A program made the position numbers and the translations under genes. This document shows, piece by piece, positions 1 to 9,702 of a stretch of 38,537 nt of DNA. Origin of the DNA: an uncultured Agathobacter sp. (GTDB taxonomy: Bacteria > Bacillota > Clostridia > Lachnospirales > Lachnospiraceae); the NCBI GenBank assembly GCA_934307695.1, contig CAKRCS010000017.1, forward strand, positions 1-38,537, read 5' to 3'. The first letter of the stretch is position 1; each line of letters opens with the position of its first letter. The notes under the pieces are model-generated. The model worked only from the letters and a program-made list of their open reading frames with translations, ran no database searches and had not been told where the DNA came from.

Positions 1-75
1 AACAATAAGGGAAAGCTCACCTGCGATAAACTTTGTGTTTTCAAGGGATTGAGAGATATTTGATAATAAAATATA

Positions 76-420
76 ATGCAGCTTATAAAATCAATTCCGG
101 GGATAAATGAAAAAGAGATTTCCAGTGAGAAGATGCGTGAGCAGGAATACAAAGAGGCAATCTTAAGCGGAGATCCGGAAAAAATTGTAAGTATCATAAA
201 GCTGCTGTACAGCCGCAGGCAGGAGCGGTTAGAACAGGGCAAAAAGGCTACTGCAACGGATGACAGATATTTTAAGCAGGCGGAAGCTGTTCTTTTGGCG
301 GAACTTTCCTTTGCGCTTGATATCCCGAAAGAAAATATGGAGGAGTTTATCGCACAGACGATTGAGCAGAGGAAAAATGCTGGTTGTCCCGAAGCCTGCA
401 AGGTAGTCTTGAAAAATTAA
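76..420 (+). pseudogene. carD: Headless CarD/CdnL-type transcription regulator remnant
   Basis: The 114-residue reading frame matches the C-terminal helical DNA-binding half of CarD/CdnL regulators: a REQEYKEAI-like helix, the IIKLLYSRRQERLEQGKK segment, the ATDDRYFKQAE segment and a final LDIPKENMEEFI helix. Full-length family members are about 160 residues and begin with a Tudor-like domain that binds the RNA polymerase beta subunit. That half is absent. The same frame upstream has three stops (TGA TAA TAA around 61-69), so the gene cannot extend left. There is no convincing ribosome site before the ATG at 76. I read it as a decayed copy, although an expressed DNA-binding fragment cannot be excluded. 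Family match is by recognition of motifs. Confidence 0.7.
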
Positions 421-493
421 ATAAGATGTGGTATCTTTTTTGTGGGAATGAGGTTCTCCCGAAGTATCGTTTGTATACTTAAACCGCTTAGAT

Positions 494-544
494 AAGCTGA
501 TGACTTCTGCGATCAACGCTCGCAGTGGCATCAGCTTTTTTTCG
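494..544 (+). terminator. Rho-independent terminator
   Basis: AAGCTGATG (494-502) pairs with CATCAGCTT (529-537). Inside it CTGCGA pairs with TCGCAG, and a run of seven T follows. It lies after the CarD remnant and insulates what follows. Confidence 0.85.
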
Positions 545-594
545 TTTTGTGCTATAAAAATTTATTTGGAAAGTAAGAAAGAGGAGGCAGGAAA

Positions 595-678
595 ATGTTA
601 TTAAGTATTGCACTGATTTTGATAGTGGGGATGACGATGGGATGGATCTGCAAAAAGATAAGTATAAGAAGCTGCTAA
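595..678 (+). pseudogene. N-terminal stub of a CPA-type Na+/H+ antiporter
   Basis: A strong ribosome site (GAGGAGG, spacing 7) precedes an ATG that opens a 27-residue peptide beginning MLLSIALILIVGMTMGWICKK. This closely resembles the first transmembrane helix of monovalent cation:proton antiporters (NhaP/KefB-like), where the next residues are normally a RLP-type loop and helix 2. Here the frame instead ends at TAA after KISIRSC. Three outcomes are possible: a truncated gene whose remainder was lost when the arabinan locus was inserted, a coincidental small membrane peptide, or a retained small ORF. The preserved ribosome site suggests it may still be translated. Confidence 0.5.
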
Positions 679-706
679 ATAAGTAGATGCTTTCCCAAAG
701 TCAGAA

Positions 707-735
707 TTGACGTTTATTAAAGAATAATGTAAAAT
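707..735 (+). promoter_or_regulatory. Sigma-A-type promoter of the large GH51 gene, with an overlapping inverted repeat
   Basis: TTGACG (707-712), 17-nt spacer, TAAAAT (730-735). An inverted repeat TGTAA-AATA-TTACA (728-741) covers the -10 box and could be a repressor site. A TCTAAAATAAAYG string at 748-760 is repeated at 4816-4828 in the next promoter region. Confidence 0.7.
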
Positions 736-801
736 ATTACAATAAAATCTAAAATAAACGCAATGACACAATATAAGCCGCAAAACACGGAGGGAAGGTA
801 T

Positions 802-3800
802 ATGGAAGATATCGCAAAGGCACTGGTTGCCTGGTATACATTTGAGGATGGGGAAGAGATCGGGACAGACCGATCCGGTAAAGGACATCACGCGAAGGCA
901 TGCGGGACAACGCCGCCGCAGATTATGCAGACCGGTGGAAGAGCTGCCGCAGTTTTTGCGGGAGGAGCAAACGGCAGCAGCTACATAAAGCTTCCGAATG
1001 CGATCCGGGAGACGATATCCGATGATTCGGGATTTACGATATCTGCATGGGTGTATACAAAAAAGGCAGACAGCGTGTGGGAGCGGATCGTGGATTTTGG
1101 CGCGGGAGAGCGCGGACCGTATCTGTTTCTGACCAGATGCCTGCGCGGGGTATGCTTCGCAGGTGAGGATCTTGCGGCAGACGCAGGATACGCACTTGCC
1201 GAGGAGCAGTGGTCGCATGTGGTATTTTGTGTGCATGGCACGAAGGGCGGAACAGAGAGCAGTGCCGGACCGAGGATCTATGTGGACGGAGAGCTTGTTG
1301 CGGATGGAATGATCAGCCAGACCTCAAGCGGAAACTATCGCAGCTACCGGGCGTGGTGGGATGCCTTTTGCAGGATGGATGAAAATGCCGGGCTTTACAT
1401 CGGACGCTCACAGTTTGGGGCAGATCCGGACTTCTGTGGTGCGATCAGTGATTTTCGGATCTACGACCGGGCGCTGGAGGAGACGGAGATCCTTTCGATG
1501 ATGTGCAGTGCGTTAAGCGAGGCGGAGATCCTTGAAATGGCGGACGAGAAGTTCATGCCCCAGATCCCGCGTATTCTTACAGAAGATTATACACTTCCGG
1601 TATCACTCATGGACGGAAGAATCCGTGTCTGCTGGAGCAGCCAGCCGGAGGGCATGGTAGACGAGGACGGCACCGTACACCCAAAGGAGGAACCGACTGG
1701 AGCGGTGGTGACGGCAGAACTTTGCTATGGAGACGAGAAGCTGGTAAAAGAGGAAACGGTTACGATCATGCCGCTTGGAATTGCGCCGGCGGAAATCATC
1801 ATTCACGGAGACAAAAAGGAATGCGACATCAGCAGTACCTTGTATGGCCTATTCTTTGAGGACATCAATCATTCGGTGGATGGCGGTATCTATGCGGAGC
1901 TGGTGCAGAACCGCTCCTTTGAAGAGTTCACCTACGACACTTACGATGCGAGGAGCGGGGAGAACGGCATCTCCAGCGGGCGCAGGCACGATCCGTTAAA
2001 ATACTGGTTCGGAGATCTCGACCAGATTACCGTAAAGGACGAGGGCGGACTCCGCGACTTTTTCGAGCTGCAGGATGCGGACGCAAATGCTATTTATATA
2101 GAAGCAAAGGAAGGGACAACGCTGATCAACCACGGCTTCTGCGATGAGAATATGCAGCCGTCCATGCTGCTTGTAAAGGGTGAGACATATCTTTTCAGTG
2201 TGTGGGCGAAGGCTAAGCGGGAGACTTCAATCACGGTCGTACTTGAAAATGCCGATGGGAAGGAGATTTCCGAGCCGGCATCGGTTGCCATCGAGGAAAC
2301 CGGAGTCTGGAAGAAATATGAGGGTGTTGTCCTTACCGCGCAGGAGACAACAGAGGGACAGCTTGCACTTCATTTTGCAGGGAATACGGCGGTCGACATG
2401 GTATCGCTGATGCCGCAGGAGGTCTGGGGCGCGGACAAGGAGCAGGACGGTGAATGTGCGCACAATAATTACCTCGGTAATCCGAACTACCGCCTGCGGA
2501 GAGATCTGGTGCGGACACTAAAGGAGCTAAAGCCAGCATTTCTCCGGTTTCCGGGCGGATGCATCTCGGAGGGCTCTTACATCTGGGATAATGTGTACGA
2601 CTGGAAGGATTCGGTCGGCGCGGTGGAGTGCCGCAAGGAGAACTACAACGTCTGGGGATACACTATGACGATGGGTGTCGGATATATGGAATATTTCCAG
2701 CTTGCCGAGGATCTCGGTGCGATGCCGCTTCCGGTCATGGCGTGCGGTGTGCTCTGTCAGGCGCGAAGTGATTATGCCAATCCGGCAGGAGGGGCACTCC
2801 GTGAAAAATATATCCAGAATTTTATCGACCTGATCGATTTTGCAATCAGCATTGACTTCACAGGCAATAAATGGGCGGCGCTCCGCAGGGAAATGGGACA
2901 CGAAATGCCGTTTGAACTGCATTACCTTGGTGTCGGTAATGAGAACTGGGGTACGGAGTTCATGGCGAACTTCGAGGAATTTTACGAGAAGATCGACGCT
3001 CACATGAAAAAACATTACCCGTGGCATGAGCTTCACATTGTCTCAACGGCGGGGGCACAGGCGGATGACGATGCATACCAGAACGGCTGGCGCTTCTTAG
3101 CCGGAGGGCAGAAGGGAAGCGAGCGGATCGCTTTTACCGATGGAACGAAGAGCTGGGAGGAGAATGTAAGCTGGTATCCGGGCAAAAAGAATTATCTGGA
3201 TACGATCGTGGATGAGCATTATTACCGCTCCAATGCATATTTATTGGAAAATGCGGATCGCTACGATTATTATTACCGTCCGTATGTGGATGGTAAACTC
3301 GTGGAGGATCAGGTATCGAAGGTCTTTGTCGGGGAGTATGCTTCCACCGATAAGAATACACTGGAGGGCGCTGTCGCGGAGGCGGCGGTGATGACCGGCT
3401 TTGAGAAGAACTCCGATGTGGTGCGGCTGGCAGCTACGGCACCGCTGTTTAATAAGACGGCGGCGGATGGTACATACCGTTGGACACCGGACTGCATCTG
3501 GTTTGACAACGAGAAGGTATGGCGCACACCGAACTATTATGTGCAGCAGATGTTTGCGGCAAATATCGGAACAACGGCGCTTAAGACGACCTACGCAACC
3601 TATGTGGCTGGCAGGAAGCAGGCACAGCAGCCGCACGGCGATGCAGCAATATTTACAAAGGGCAGAATCAGCTTGGAGCACCTTCTGGTGACGGACAATG
3701 AGACAGGGGAAGCCCTTTTGGAGCAGGATTTTAAAGATGCGCTCAAGCCGGAGCTAAGCGCTTTTGACGGCGGCTATTACCTTAAGCTGTCCTCCGGTCA

Positions 3801-4509
3801 TGACAGCAGGTACACGGTGACAGTGACTGCGACCTGTCTGGAGGAGGGCGCAAGCTTTTCTGTCGCGGCGGGCATCCGGGGCGGTGCCTACGGCAGCCAG
3901 AAGGACTTTGACCGGAAAAAGGTAAGTATGCATGAATACTGCATCGGTGTAAAGGACTTTGGCACCGGACTTAAGGTATACAAGGACGGCAAAGAGGGTT
4001 ATACAATGGGCGATTATTCAAGCAGTGTGTATGCCGGCAATCTGCGCCGTTTCTATACAGAGGAATTAAAGCCGGGAACCTCCTATGTGACAACACTTGA
4101 CTTCGGCGGTGCGTCCGGCGATGCGATCAGCGGCAGCTATAAGGAGAACGGCGGCGAGAAGAATGCTGCTTCCTTTGCGGCGAAGCTTTCTTATTATAAC
4201 CGCGACATCTTCCATTCTGTGACGGTGGATGAGCAGGCGGTCTATGTAAAGCTGGTCAATCCGGCAAAGAACGGAAAGCGCTGCAGGATCTGTTATGAGG
4301 ATCTGCGCGTGACCGATGGAACGTGGATCTCTCTTGCGGCAGACAACAGGGACGAGGCGCATACGCCGAACATCAACCGCAAGGAAGGTGAACCGATCCA
4401 GCCAAGGCAGCGGTACGTCGCGGTGGAGAAGGACGAAAACGGCAACCGGTATTCGGAAATCGTGCTGCCGGAAGCCTCCGTGCATGTACTGATCCTTCCA
4501 CGCAAATAG
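802..4509 (+). CDS. Large multidomain GH51 alpha-L-arabinofuranosidase with N-terminal LamG domain (cytosolic)
   Basis: The start at 802 is chosen because GGAGGG lies 9 nt upstream; an in-frame ATG at 763 has no ribosome site. The product is 1235 residues. Residues about 8-235 form a LamG/concanavalin-like fold (LVAWYTFEDG start, FCGAISDFRIYDRAL end). About 249-329 is an Ig-like module often seen in GH43/GH51 proteins. The GH51 part starts near 332 (STLYGLFFEDINHSVDGG), is interrupted by a CBM4/9-like beta-sandwich near 460-533, continues with RFPGGC near 581, and has acid/base E714 in GNENWG and nucleophile E845 in VGEYAS. A beta-sandwich closes the protein. It removes arabinofuranosyl residues from arabino-oligosaccharides or arabinoxylan fragments. 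There is no signal peptide, so it acts in the cytosol, which is odd for a protein carrying binding modules. It has its own promoter and terminator. Confidence 0.9.
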   Translation: MEDIAKALVAWYTFEDGEEIGTDRSGKGHHAKACGTTPPQIMQTGGRAAAVFAGGANGSSYIKLPNAIRETISDDSGFTISAWVYTKKADSVWERIVDFGAGERGPYLFLTRCLRGVCFAGEDLAADAGYALAEEQWSHVVFCVHGTKGGTESSAGPRIYVDGELVADGMISQTSSGNYRSYRAWWDAFCRMDENAGLYIGRSQFGADPDFCGAISDFRIYDRALEETEILSMMCSALSEAEILEMADEKFMPQIPRILTEDYTLPVSLMDGRIRVCWSSQPEGMVDEDGTVHPKEEPTGAVVTAELCYGDEKLVKEETVTIMPLGIAPAEIIIHGDKKECDISSTLYGLFFEDINHSVDGGIYAELVQNRSFEEFTYDTYDARSGENGISSGRRHDPLKYWFGDLDQITVKDEGGLRDFFELQDADANAIYIEAKEGTTLINHGFCDENMQPSMLLVKGETYLFSVWAKAKRETSITVVLENADGKEISEPASVAIEETGVWKKYEGVVLTAQETTEGQLALHFAGNTAVDMVSLMPQEVWGADKEQDGECAHNNYLGNPNYRLRRDLVRTLKELKPAFLRFPGGCISEGSYIWDNVYDWKDSVGAVECRKENYNVWGYTMTMGVGYMEYFQLAEDLGAMPLPVMACGVLCQARSDYANPAGGALREKYIQNFIDLIDFAISIDFTGNKWAALRREMGHEMPFELHYLGVGNENWGTEFMANFEEFYEKIDAHMKKHYPWHELHIVSTAGAQADDDAYQNGWRFLAGGQKGSERIAFTDGTKSWEENVSWYPGKKNYLDTIVDEHYYRSNAYLLENADRYDYYYRPYVDGKLVEDQVSKVFVGEYASTDKNTLEGAVAEAAVMTGFEKNSDVVRLAATAPLFNKTAADGTYRWTPDCIWFDNEKVWRTPNYYVQQMFAANIGTTALKTTYATYVAGRKQAQQPHGDAAIFTKGRISLEHLLVTDNETGEALLEQDFKDALKPELSAFDGGYYLKLSSGHDSRYTVTVTATCLEEGASFSVAAGIRGGAYGSQKDFDRKKVSMHEYCIGVKDFGTGLKVYKDGKEGYTMGDYSSSVYAGNLRRFYTEELKPGTSYVTTLDFGGASGDAISGSYKENGGEKNAASFAAKLSYYNRDIFHSVTVDEQAVYVKLVNPAKNGKRCRICYEDLRVTDGTWISLAADNRDEAHTPNINRKEGEPIQPRQRYVAVEKDENGNRYSEIVLPEASVHVLILPRK

Positions 4510-4551
4510 AAAACGGACGGATAATCGGGAACAAACAAAATAAGTAAGGCG

Positions 4552-4594
4552 AAAAGAGACGACAGTTGCGTGATGTGACTGCCGTCTCTTTTTT
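4552..4594 (+). terminator. Rho-independent terminator after the large GH51 gene
   Basis: AGAGACGACAGT pairs (one mismatch) with ACTGCCGTCTCT across a 10-nt loop and is followed by TTTTTTC. The remaining intergenic DNA up to 4749 shows no gene; it contains a short GC-rich patch (about 4706-4725) of unknown meaning. Confidence 0.85.
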
Positions 4595-4749
4595 CTAGGA
4601 AAAACGTACTGCAACAGGCTGTAAAAGCATCAAAAATGGCGTGGCATAATTAACAAAGTCTACAAATCAAAACTGTGCAATGTGTATAAAAGCCTTGAAA
4701 ATAGCGGGTTTCCGGCGCCGCGGGCGGACGATCGGAAGACGGACGAAGA

Positions 4750-4778
4750 TTGACTTTTGTTAATATGAATAGTATTAT
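4750..4778 (+). promoter_or_regulatory. Sigma-A-type promoter of the main arabinan operon
   Basis: TTGACT (4750-4755), 17-nt spacer, TATTAT (4773-4778). It is the only good promoter seen before the 20-kb co-directional block that starts at 4870. Confidence 0.75.
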
Positions 4779-4786
4779 ATAAAAAA

Positions 4787-4800
4787 CTAAAGTAATTTAG
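4787..4800 (+). promoter_or_regulatory. Candidate operator CTAAA-N4-TTTAG
   Basis: A perfect 5-bp inverted repeat, CTAAA-GTAA-TTTAG, sits 9 nt after the -10 box, at the expected transcription start. A near-identical YTAAA-N4-TTTAG element occupies the same place in the promoter at 26110-26138. A second imperfect repeat follows (TTTAGGAT 4796-4803, ATTCTAAA 4814-4821). The assignment to the regulator at 25051-25980 is inference. Confidence 0.45.
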
Positions 4801-4869
4801 GATTTTTTAAAAGATTCTAAAATAAATGAAAACACATCAAAGCATGGTTCAAGGGAGGACCACCCGGAT

Positions 4870-7851
4870 ATGAAACGGAAGGATTTTAGAAAACGAACTG
4901 CATTAGCGCTTGCGATGGCACTTACGGCTTCGACTGTCTGCACCGGTGGCGTTGCCACAGTGTATGCGGATGAGACGGAGACGACGGAGAGTGCAGGGAC
5001 AACCGCAGCAATGGATGCCAATTACAGCTCTGAGCGTCTGAGTGAGAATTACACGCATGTCAGTGCCGGATATTCTGCCAAGGCATACGAGGGCGAGACG
5101 GCGGTCTTTCCTATGGAGAGTGCGCTTGCGGCGGAGAATGCGTCGCTGCTTACCTCGGACAATTATTCTTACGACGGACAGGTGTGCAGCGTTGCCGTGG
5201 GAGATACGATCCGCGTGACAGTGGATGTGCCGGAGACAGCACTCTATAACATCGGATTCGATTACCTTTCCTATGACACTTCCATTCTTCCGATCGAGCT
5301 GTCCTTCAAGGTGGATGATGCGTATCTGTTTTACGAGGCACGCAACCTGAAGTTCGAGACGACGTGGGTATCGGAATCCAATGCAGACATTGACCGCTAC
5401 GGCAATGAGATGGTAACGCTTCCAAGCAAGAGCATCCGCTGGGAGCACAAGAAGCTGATGGATTCCAGCTACCGTTATTCCGCACCGCTGATGGTGCAGC
5501 TGGAAAAGGGGCAGCATGTTTTTGAGCTGGCAGTAAATGAGGGAACCTTCCTATTAGGAAATATAACGCTCGAAGCACCACAGCAGATCGCCTCCTACAC
5601 CGGATCAGAGAAAGCCGAAGGAGACGCGCTCATCACGATCGAGGCGGAGGACTTCTACGAGAGAAACGATTCCTCCATCCATGCGACCGGCGAGTATGAT
5701 TCCGCAGTTGCTCCGCTATCCGCGAAGGAGACCGTACTCAACACGATCGACGAGGATTCCTTCTCCGAGGCGGGACAGACGATCACCTACAAGTTCGAGG
5801 TCGAGCAGGCGGGCTATTATTACATCGGAATGAATTACCGCCAGTCCGAAAAGAGTGACTTCCCGGTATTCATGGATTACCGCATCGACGGAGAGATCCC
5901 GAACGAGATGTTCCAGAATTATGAGGTGGCTTACACAACCAAATATAAGACGACAACATTGACCGACGATGACGGCAACAAGCTGAGCGTGTACTTAGAG
6001 CCGGGAGAGCATACGATCTCACTTACGATCAGCATGGATCTGCTGCGGTACGCACTTGAGACTGTCGATGAGATCATGAGCGGAATCAGCGATCTTTCCC
6101 TTGAGGTCACAAAGGTTGCCGGAACCAACAAAGACAAATACAGAGACTTAAAGCTGACCAGATACATCCCGGATGTGCAGGACCGCCTGTACGGATGGGT
6201 GGAGCAGTTATACGCGGTAACTGAAAAAGCAGAGGTTTACGCCGGTGTGGATAACCCGGATGACGTGGCTGCGTTCTCGTATCTGCTGATTGCTGCAAAA
6301 CAGCTTGAGACACTTGCGGAGGAACCGAACGAGCTGGTGTACCGCGTGGATGAGCTTTCCACAAGCGTCAATTCCATCAACACACAGATTGCTAACTTTG
6401 TGGATCTGATCAACGATAACAATATCGCGATCGACCGCATCTACATATATCAGGATGGAGCAAAGCTTCCGAAAAAGCTGAACTTCTTTGCTTCGATGGG
6501 GCTTTCCATCAAGCGGTTCTTCTATTCCTTCTTTGGACAGTCCTACTCCGCGAGCAACACGGATGAGAGCCATATCCAGGTGTGGGTGAACAGACCCCGC
6601 CAGTATGTTGAGATCATGCAGAAGATGATCGACGAGGAATTTACGGCGCAGACCGGTATCGAGGTCGATCTGGCGATCATGACGGATGCCAACAAGCTGA
6701 TCCTCTCCAATGCTTCGGACGACACGCCGGACATTGCGACCGGTATCAACTATTCCATCCCGTTCGAGCTTGGTATCCGAGGCGCACTTGTTGACCTGAC
6801 CAAGTTTGACGATTATCAGGAGATCTTCGGAAGATACAGCGATGGTATCTTAGTATCCTCCGTGATCGGAGACGGCTTGTATTCACTGCCGGAGACAATG
6901 AACTTCTATGTTATGTTCTACCGCTCCGACATCCTCGGAAAGCTCGGACTTGAAGCACCAAACACGATGGATGAACTGATCGCGATGCTTCCGGATCTGC
7001 AGATGAGAGGCTTGAATGTGTACTATCCGACAGCGGCAATGCTTGTCATGCGAAACTTCCACGGAACGACACCGCTTATCTTCCAGAACGGCGGAACGCT
7101 CTACGGAGAGACGGCACAGGAGCTGCTTCTGGATTCCGAGGCGACGGTGGAAGGCTTTACACAGCTTACCGAGTTATTTACCCTGTACGATATGCCGGTG
7201 GATATCCCGAACTTCTACCAGCATTTCAGAAACGGAGATCTGGCGATCGGAATTGCGGATTTCAACTCCTACAACCTGATCTTAAATGCAGCGCCGGAGA
7301 TTGAGAACTCCTGGGACATCGCACTTGTTCCGGGTGTTGTGGATGAGGAGACCGGCGAGGTACTGCGGTACATGTCCGGAGGTGCGGAGAGCACGGTCAT
7401 GTTCTCCTCCAACGATGAGCGGGAAGCACAGGCGTGGGAATTTATGAAATGGTGGTCCAGCGCGGATGTGCAGGCAGAGTTCGGACAGATGCTTCAGATC
7501 ATGTACGGAGACGAATATATCTGGCCGACTGCCAATCTGGAAGCATTTGCACAGCTTCCGTATCCGACTAAGGATAAGAACATCATTATGGAGCAGTCCG
7601 AGTACATCCTCGAAGCTCCGCGACTCCTTGGAAGCTACATGACCGAGCGCGAACTCAGTAATGCGTTCAACGATGTGGTAGTCAACGGAGATGACCTTCG
7701 ATCAAGGATCGATGAAGTTGTAAAGATCGTCAACAGAGAGACCGAGCGCAAGCTTGAGGAGTTTGGCTACATTGACAGTGACGGCAACGTCCTCAAGGAG
7801 TATCTGGTTCCTTCCGTTGACAAGGTTCATGAGATCCTCGGAGCCGAGTAG
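4870..7851 (+). CDS. Giant secreted ABC solute-binding protein fused to N-terminal carbohydrate-binding-like domains
   Basis: Product of 993 residues, over twice the usual size of a sugar-binding protein. A signal peptide with a signal peptidase I site (VYA|DE, after residue 33) leads in; no canonical lipobox is seen (the only Cys, residue 24, is preceded by STV). Two beta-sandwich regions follow: about 35-245, and about 250-400, the latter with the CBM6/35-like pattern ITIEAEDF...[17 protein letters not shown] helical linker follows to about 550, then a family-1 extracellular solute-binding domain from about 565 to the end ([19 protein letters not shown] onward). GGGAGG lies upstream of the ATG. 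It probably captures arabinan-derived oligosaccharide at the cell surface and hands it to the permeases encoded directly downstream. How it stays on the cell without a lipid anchor is unclear. Confidence 0.85.
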   Translation: MKRKDFRKRTALALAMALTASTVCTGGVATVYADETETTESAGTTAAMDANYSSERLSENYTHVSAGYSAKAYEGETAVFPMESALAAENASLLTSDNYSYDGQVCSVAVGDTIRVTVDVPETALYNIGFDYLSYDTSILPIELSFKVDDAYLFYEARNLKFETTWVSESNADIDRYGNEMVTLPSKSIRWEHKKLMDSSYRYSAPLMVQLEKGQHVFELAVNEGTFLLGNITLEAPQQIASYTGSEKAEGDALITIEAEDFYERNDSSIHATGEYDSAVAPLSAKETVLNTIDEDSFSEAGQTITYKFEVEQAGYYYIGMNYRQSEKSDFPVFMDYRIDGEIPNEMFQNYEVAYTTKYKTTTLTDDDGNKLSVYLEPGEHTISLTISMDLLRYALETVDEIMSGISDLSLEVTKVAGTNKDKYRDLKLTRYIPDVQDRLYGWVEQLYAVTEKAEVYAGVDNPDDVAAFSYLLIAAKQLETLAEEPNELVYRVDELSTSVNSINTQIANFVDLINDNNIAIDRIYIYQDGAKLPKKLNFFASMGLSIKRFFYSFFGQSYSASNTDESHIQVWVNRPRQYVEIMQKMIDEEFTAQTGIEVDLAIMTDANKLILSNASDDTPDIATGINYSIPFELGIRGALVDLTKFDDYQEIFGRYSDGILVSSVIGDGLYSLPETMNFYVMFYRSDILGKLGLEAPNTMDELIAMLPDLQMRGLNVYYPTAAMLVMRNFHGTTPLIFQNGGTLYGETAQELLLDSEATVEGFTQLTELFTLYDMPVDIPNFYQHFRNGDLAIGIADFNSYNLILNAAPEIENSWDIALVPGVVDEETGEVLRYMSGGAESTVMFSSNDEREAQAWEFMKWWSSADVQAEFGQMLQIMYGDEYIWPTANLEAFAQLPYPTKDKNIIMEQSEYILEAPRLLGSYMTERELSNAFNDVVVNGDDLRSRIDEVVKIVNRETERKLEEFGYIDSDGNVLKEYLVPSVDKVHEILGAE

Positions 7852-7879
7852 GAACATACAAGTATGGAAGGGGTTCATG

Positions 7880-8788
7880 ATGAGTAGATTATTCAAGAAG
7901 GGAAGGACAGCGCGCTCCAACCGAAACGGATATGTGTTTGTTTTTCCTTATGCATTGCTATTTGTAGCATTTATACTTGCGCCGGTTATCATGGCAATCA
8001 TATTGTCATTTACCAGCTTTAATGCAATCGAGACACCAAAGTTTGTCGGATTTTTAAATTACATAAACCTGATCACAAGCGATGATACATTTATGAAGTA
8101 TGTACTTCCGAACACCGTAAAATACGCATTGATCGTCGGTGTCGGAGGCTATGTGCTCGCGTTCCTGTTAGCATGGGCGCTTGCCAATCTGCCGAGAGTG
8201 CCGCGGACGATATGCGCTCTGATCCTCTACTCACCGAGTATGACGACCGGTGTTGCGATGACCGTACTCTGGAAGATCATGTTTACCGGAGACCAGACCG
8301 GCTACATCAACAGCTGGCTGATGGATATCGGAGTCATAAATGAGCCGATCATCTGGCTTGTAAATACCAATTATCTGCTTCCGATCGTCATCATCATCGG
8401 TCTGTGGAGCAGCATGGGAATCGGATTCTTGTCCATATTGGCTGGACTTTTGAATGTGGATGAGGAGCTTTACGAGGCGGCAGCGATCGACGGCGTAAAG
8501 AACCGGTTCCAGGAAATGATCTATGTGACGATCCCGAGCATGAAGCCGCAGATGCTTTTCGCAGCGGTCATGCAGATCGTAGGAGCATTCCAGAACGGTA
8601 CGATCTCGACACTGCTTGCCGGCAACCCGACACCGGGATATGCGGCACAGCTTATCGTAAACCACATTGAGGATTATGGATTTATCCGTTATGAGATGGG
8701 ATATGCGGCGGCAGTGTCCGTGGTACTGCTTCTGATCGTACAGATATTCTCAGCGGTATCCAACAATCTGTTCGGAGAGAAAGATTAA
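7880..8788 (+). CDS. CUT1 sugar ABC transporter permease (MalF-type), first importer
   Basis: 302 residues from the second of two adjacent ATGs (7877 and 7880). GGAAGGGG lies 6 nt before the chosen one, but either start is possible. Six hydrophobic segments are visible, starting with [21 protein letters not shown]. The cytoplasmic EAA loop that contacts the ATPase is intact ([11 protein letters not shown]...IPSMKP, about residues 192-216). This is the MalF/AraP-like half of a carbohydrate importer. It follows the giant binding protein by 28 nt and precedes its MalG-type partner by 18 nt, so the three form one transport unit. No ATPase gene is present anywhere in the window, so it probably uses a shared MsmX/UgpC-type ATPase. 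Confidence 0.92.
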   Translation: MSRLFKKGRTARSNRNGYVFVFPYALLFVAFILAPVIMAIILSFTSFNAIETPKFVGFLNYINLITSDDTFMKYVLPNTVKYALIVGVGGYVLAFLLAWALANLPRVPRTICALILYSPSMTTGVAMTVLWKIMFTGDQTGYINSWLMDIGVINEPIIWLVNTNYLLPIVIIIGLWSSMGIGFLSILAGLLNVDEELYEAAAIDGVKNRFQEMIYVTIPSMKPQMLFAAVMQIVGAFQNGTISTLLAGNPTPGYAAQLIVNHIEDYGFIRYEMGYAAAVSVVLLLIVQIFSAVSNNLFGEKD

Positions 8789-8806
8789 GAGAGGGAGGAG
8801 ACAAAA

Positions 8807-9685
8807 ATGGCTGCATATAAAGGTCATAGAATGAACCCTGACAAGTTTGAAAAGGGTCAGATCAAGATTTTTCTTTGCATACTGCCGATGCTGCTTTTGT
8901 GTGGACTTCCGATCATCTTTATCATTTTCCACGCATTTAAACCGATGGAGGAGCTGTTCGCATTCCCTCCGAAGTTTATCACGCTGCATCCGACACTTGA
9001 CAACTTCCGGAAGCTCTTTAAGGCATCCAGAAGCGCGGGCATCCCGCTTAGCAAATATGTATTCAACAGCTTGTTCATCACAGCGGCAGTTGTATTTGGT
9101 TCCCTTTTATTCTCCACGATGGCGGCATACGCGCTGTCAAAGTTAAAGTTCAAGGGAAGAAACATGATGATGCAGATCAACCAGATCGCGCTCATGTTCG
9201 TATCCTGTGCCGTTATGATCCCAAGATATCTGGTTGTAAACAAGCTTGGCATGATCGACACCTACTGGGCGGAGATCCTTCCGCTGATCGCGCTTCCGGT
9301 CGGACTGTTTCTGATCAAGCAGTTCGTGGATCAGGTGCCGGACTCACTGATCGAGGCAGCATATATGGACGGCGCGACCGAGTGGAAGATCTATTTTAAG
9401 ATCATCATCCCGATGATAAAGCCTGCGATCGCAACGGCAGCAATCTTAGTATTCCAGCAGGTGTGGACGAATCTGGAGACATCCAACTACTACATCAACG
9501 ATGACTCCTTAAAGACACTGGCGTTTTACATGAGTACACTTACGAGCACGACAACCACGAACACGGTGGCTGGTCAGGGTATCTCGGCGGCGGCTTCTTT
9601 GATCATGTTCCTGCCGAACCTGATCCTGTTCTGTCTGTTACAGAAGAATGTTATGAACACTATGGCACACTCCGGAATCAAGTAG
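8807..9685 (+). CDS. CUT1 sugar ABC transporter permease (MalG-type), first importer
   Basis: 292 residues. GGGAGGAG lies 7 nt before the ATG. A short cytoplasmic N-terminus leads into IKIFLCILPMLLLCGLPIIFIIF, followed by the typical extracellular segment (FITLHPTLDNFRKLF) and further membrane helices. The EAA loop reads IEAAYMDGATEWKIYFKIIIPMIKP, near residues 185-209. It is the MalG/AraQ-like partner of the permease just upstream. The next gene starts 17 nt downstream, which argues that the NHL/YIP1 protein belongs to the same transport unit. Confidence 0.92.
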   Translation: MAAYKGHRMNPDKFEKGQIKIFLCILPMLLLCGLPIIFIIFHAFKPMEELFAFPPKFITLHPTLDNFRKLFKASRSAGIPLSKYVFNSLFITAAVVFGSLLFSTMAAYALSKLKFKGRNMMMQINQIALMFVSCAVMIPRYLVVNKLGMIDTYWAEILPLIALPVGLFLIKQFVDQVPDSLIEAAYMDGATEWKIYFKIIIPMIKPAIATAAILVFQQVWTNLETSNYYINDDSLKTLAFYMSTLTSTTTTNTVAGQGISAAASLIMFLPNLILFCLLQKNVMNTMAHSGIK

Positions 9686-9702
9686 AATGAGAGGGCAAGA
9701 CA

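Noticed and set aside
2527..3036. Open frame of 169 codons on the minus strand inside the large GH51 gene
   Set aside because: It is antisense to conserved GH51 catalytic sequence, has no ribosome site and no recognisable protein; it is a codon-bias shadow. The same holds for long minus-strand frames at 4066-4614, 4903-5517, 20788-21549 and 23253-23996.
4823..4840. Catabolite repression (cre) site before the main operon
   Set aside because: TGAAAACACATCA resembles the consensus only partly; the central CG is missing.
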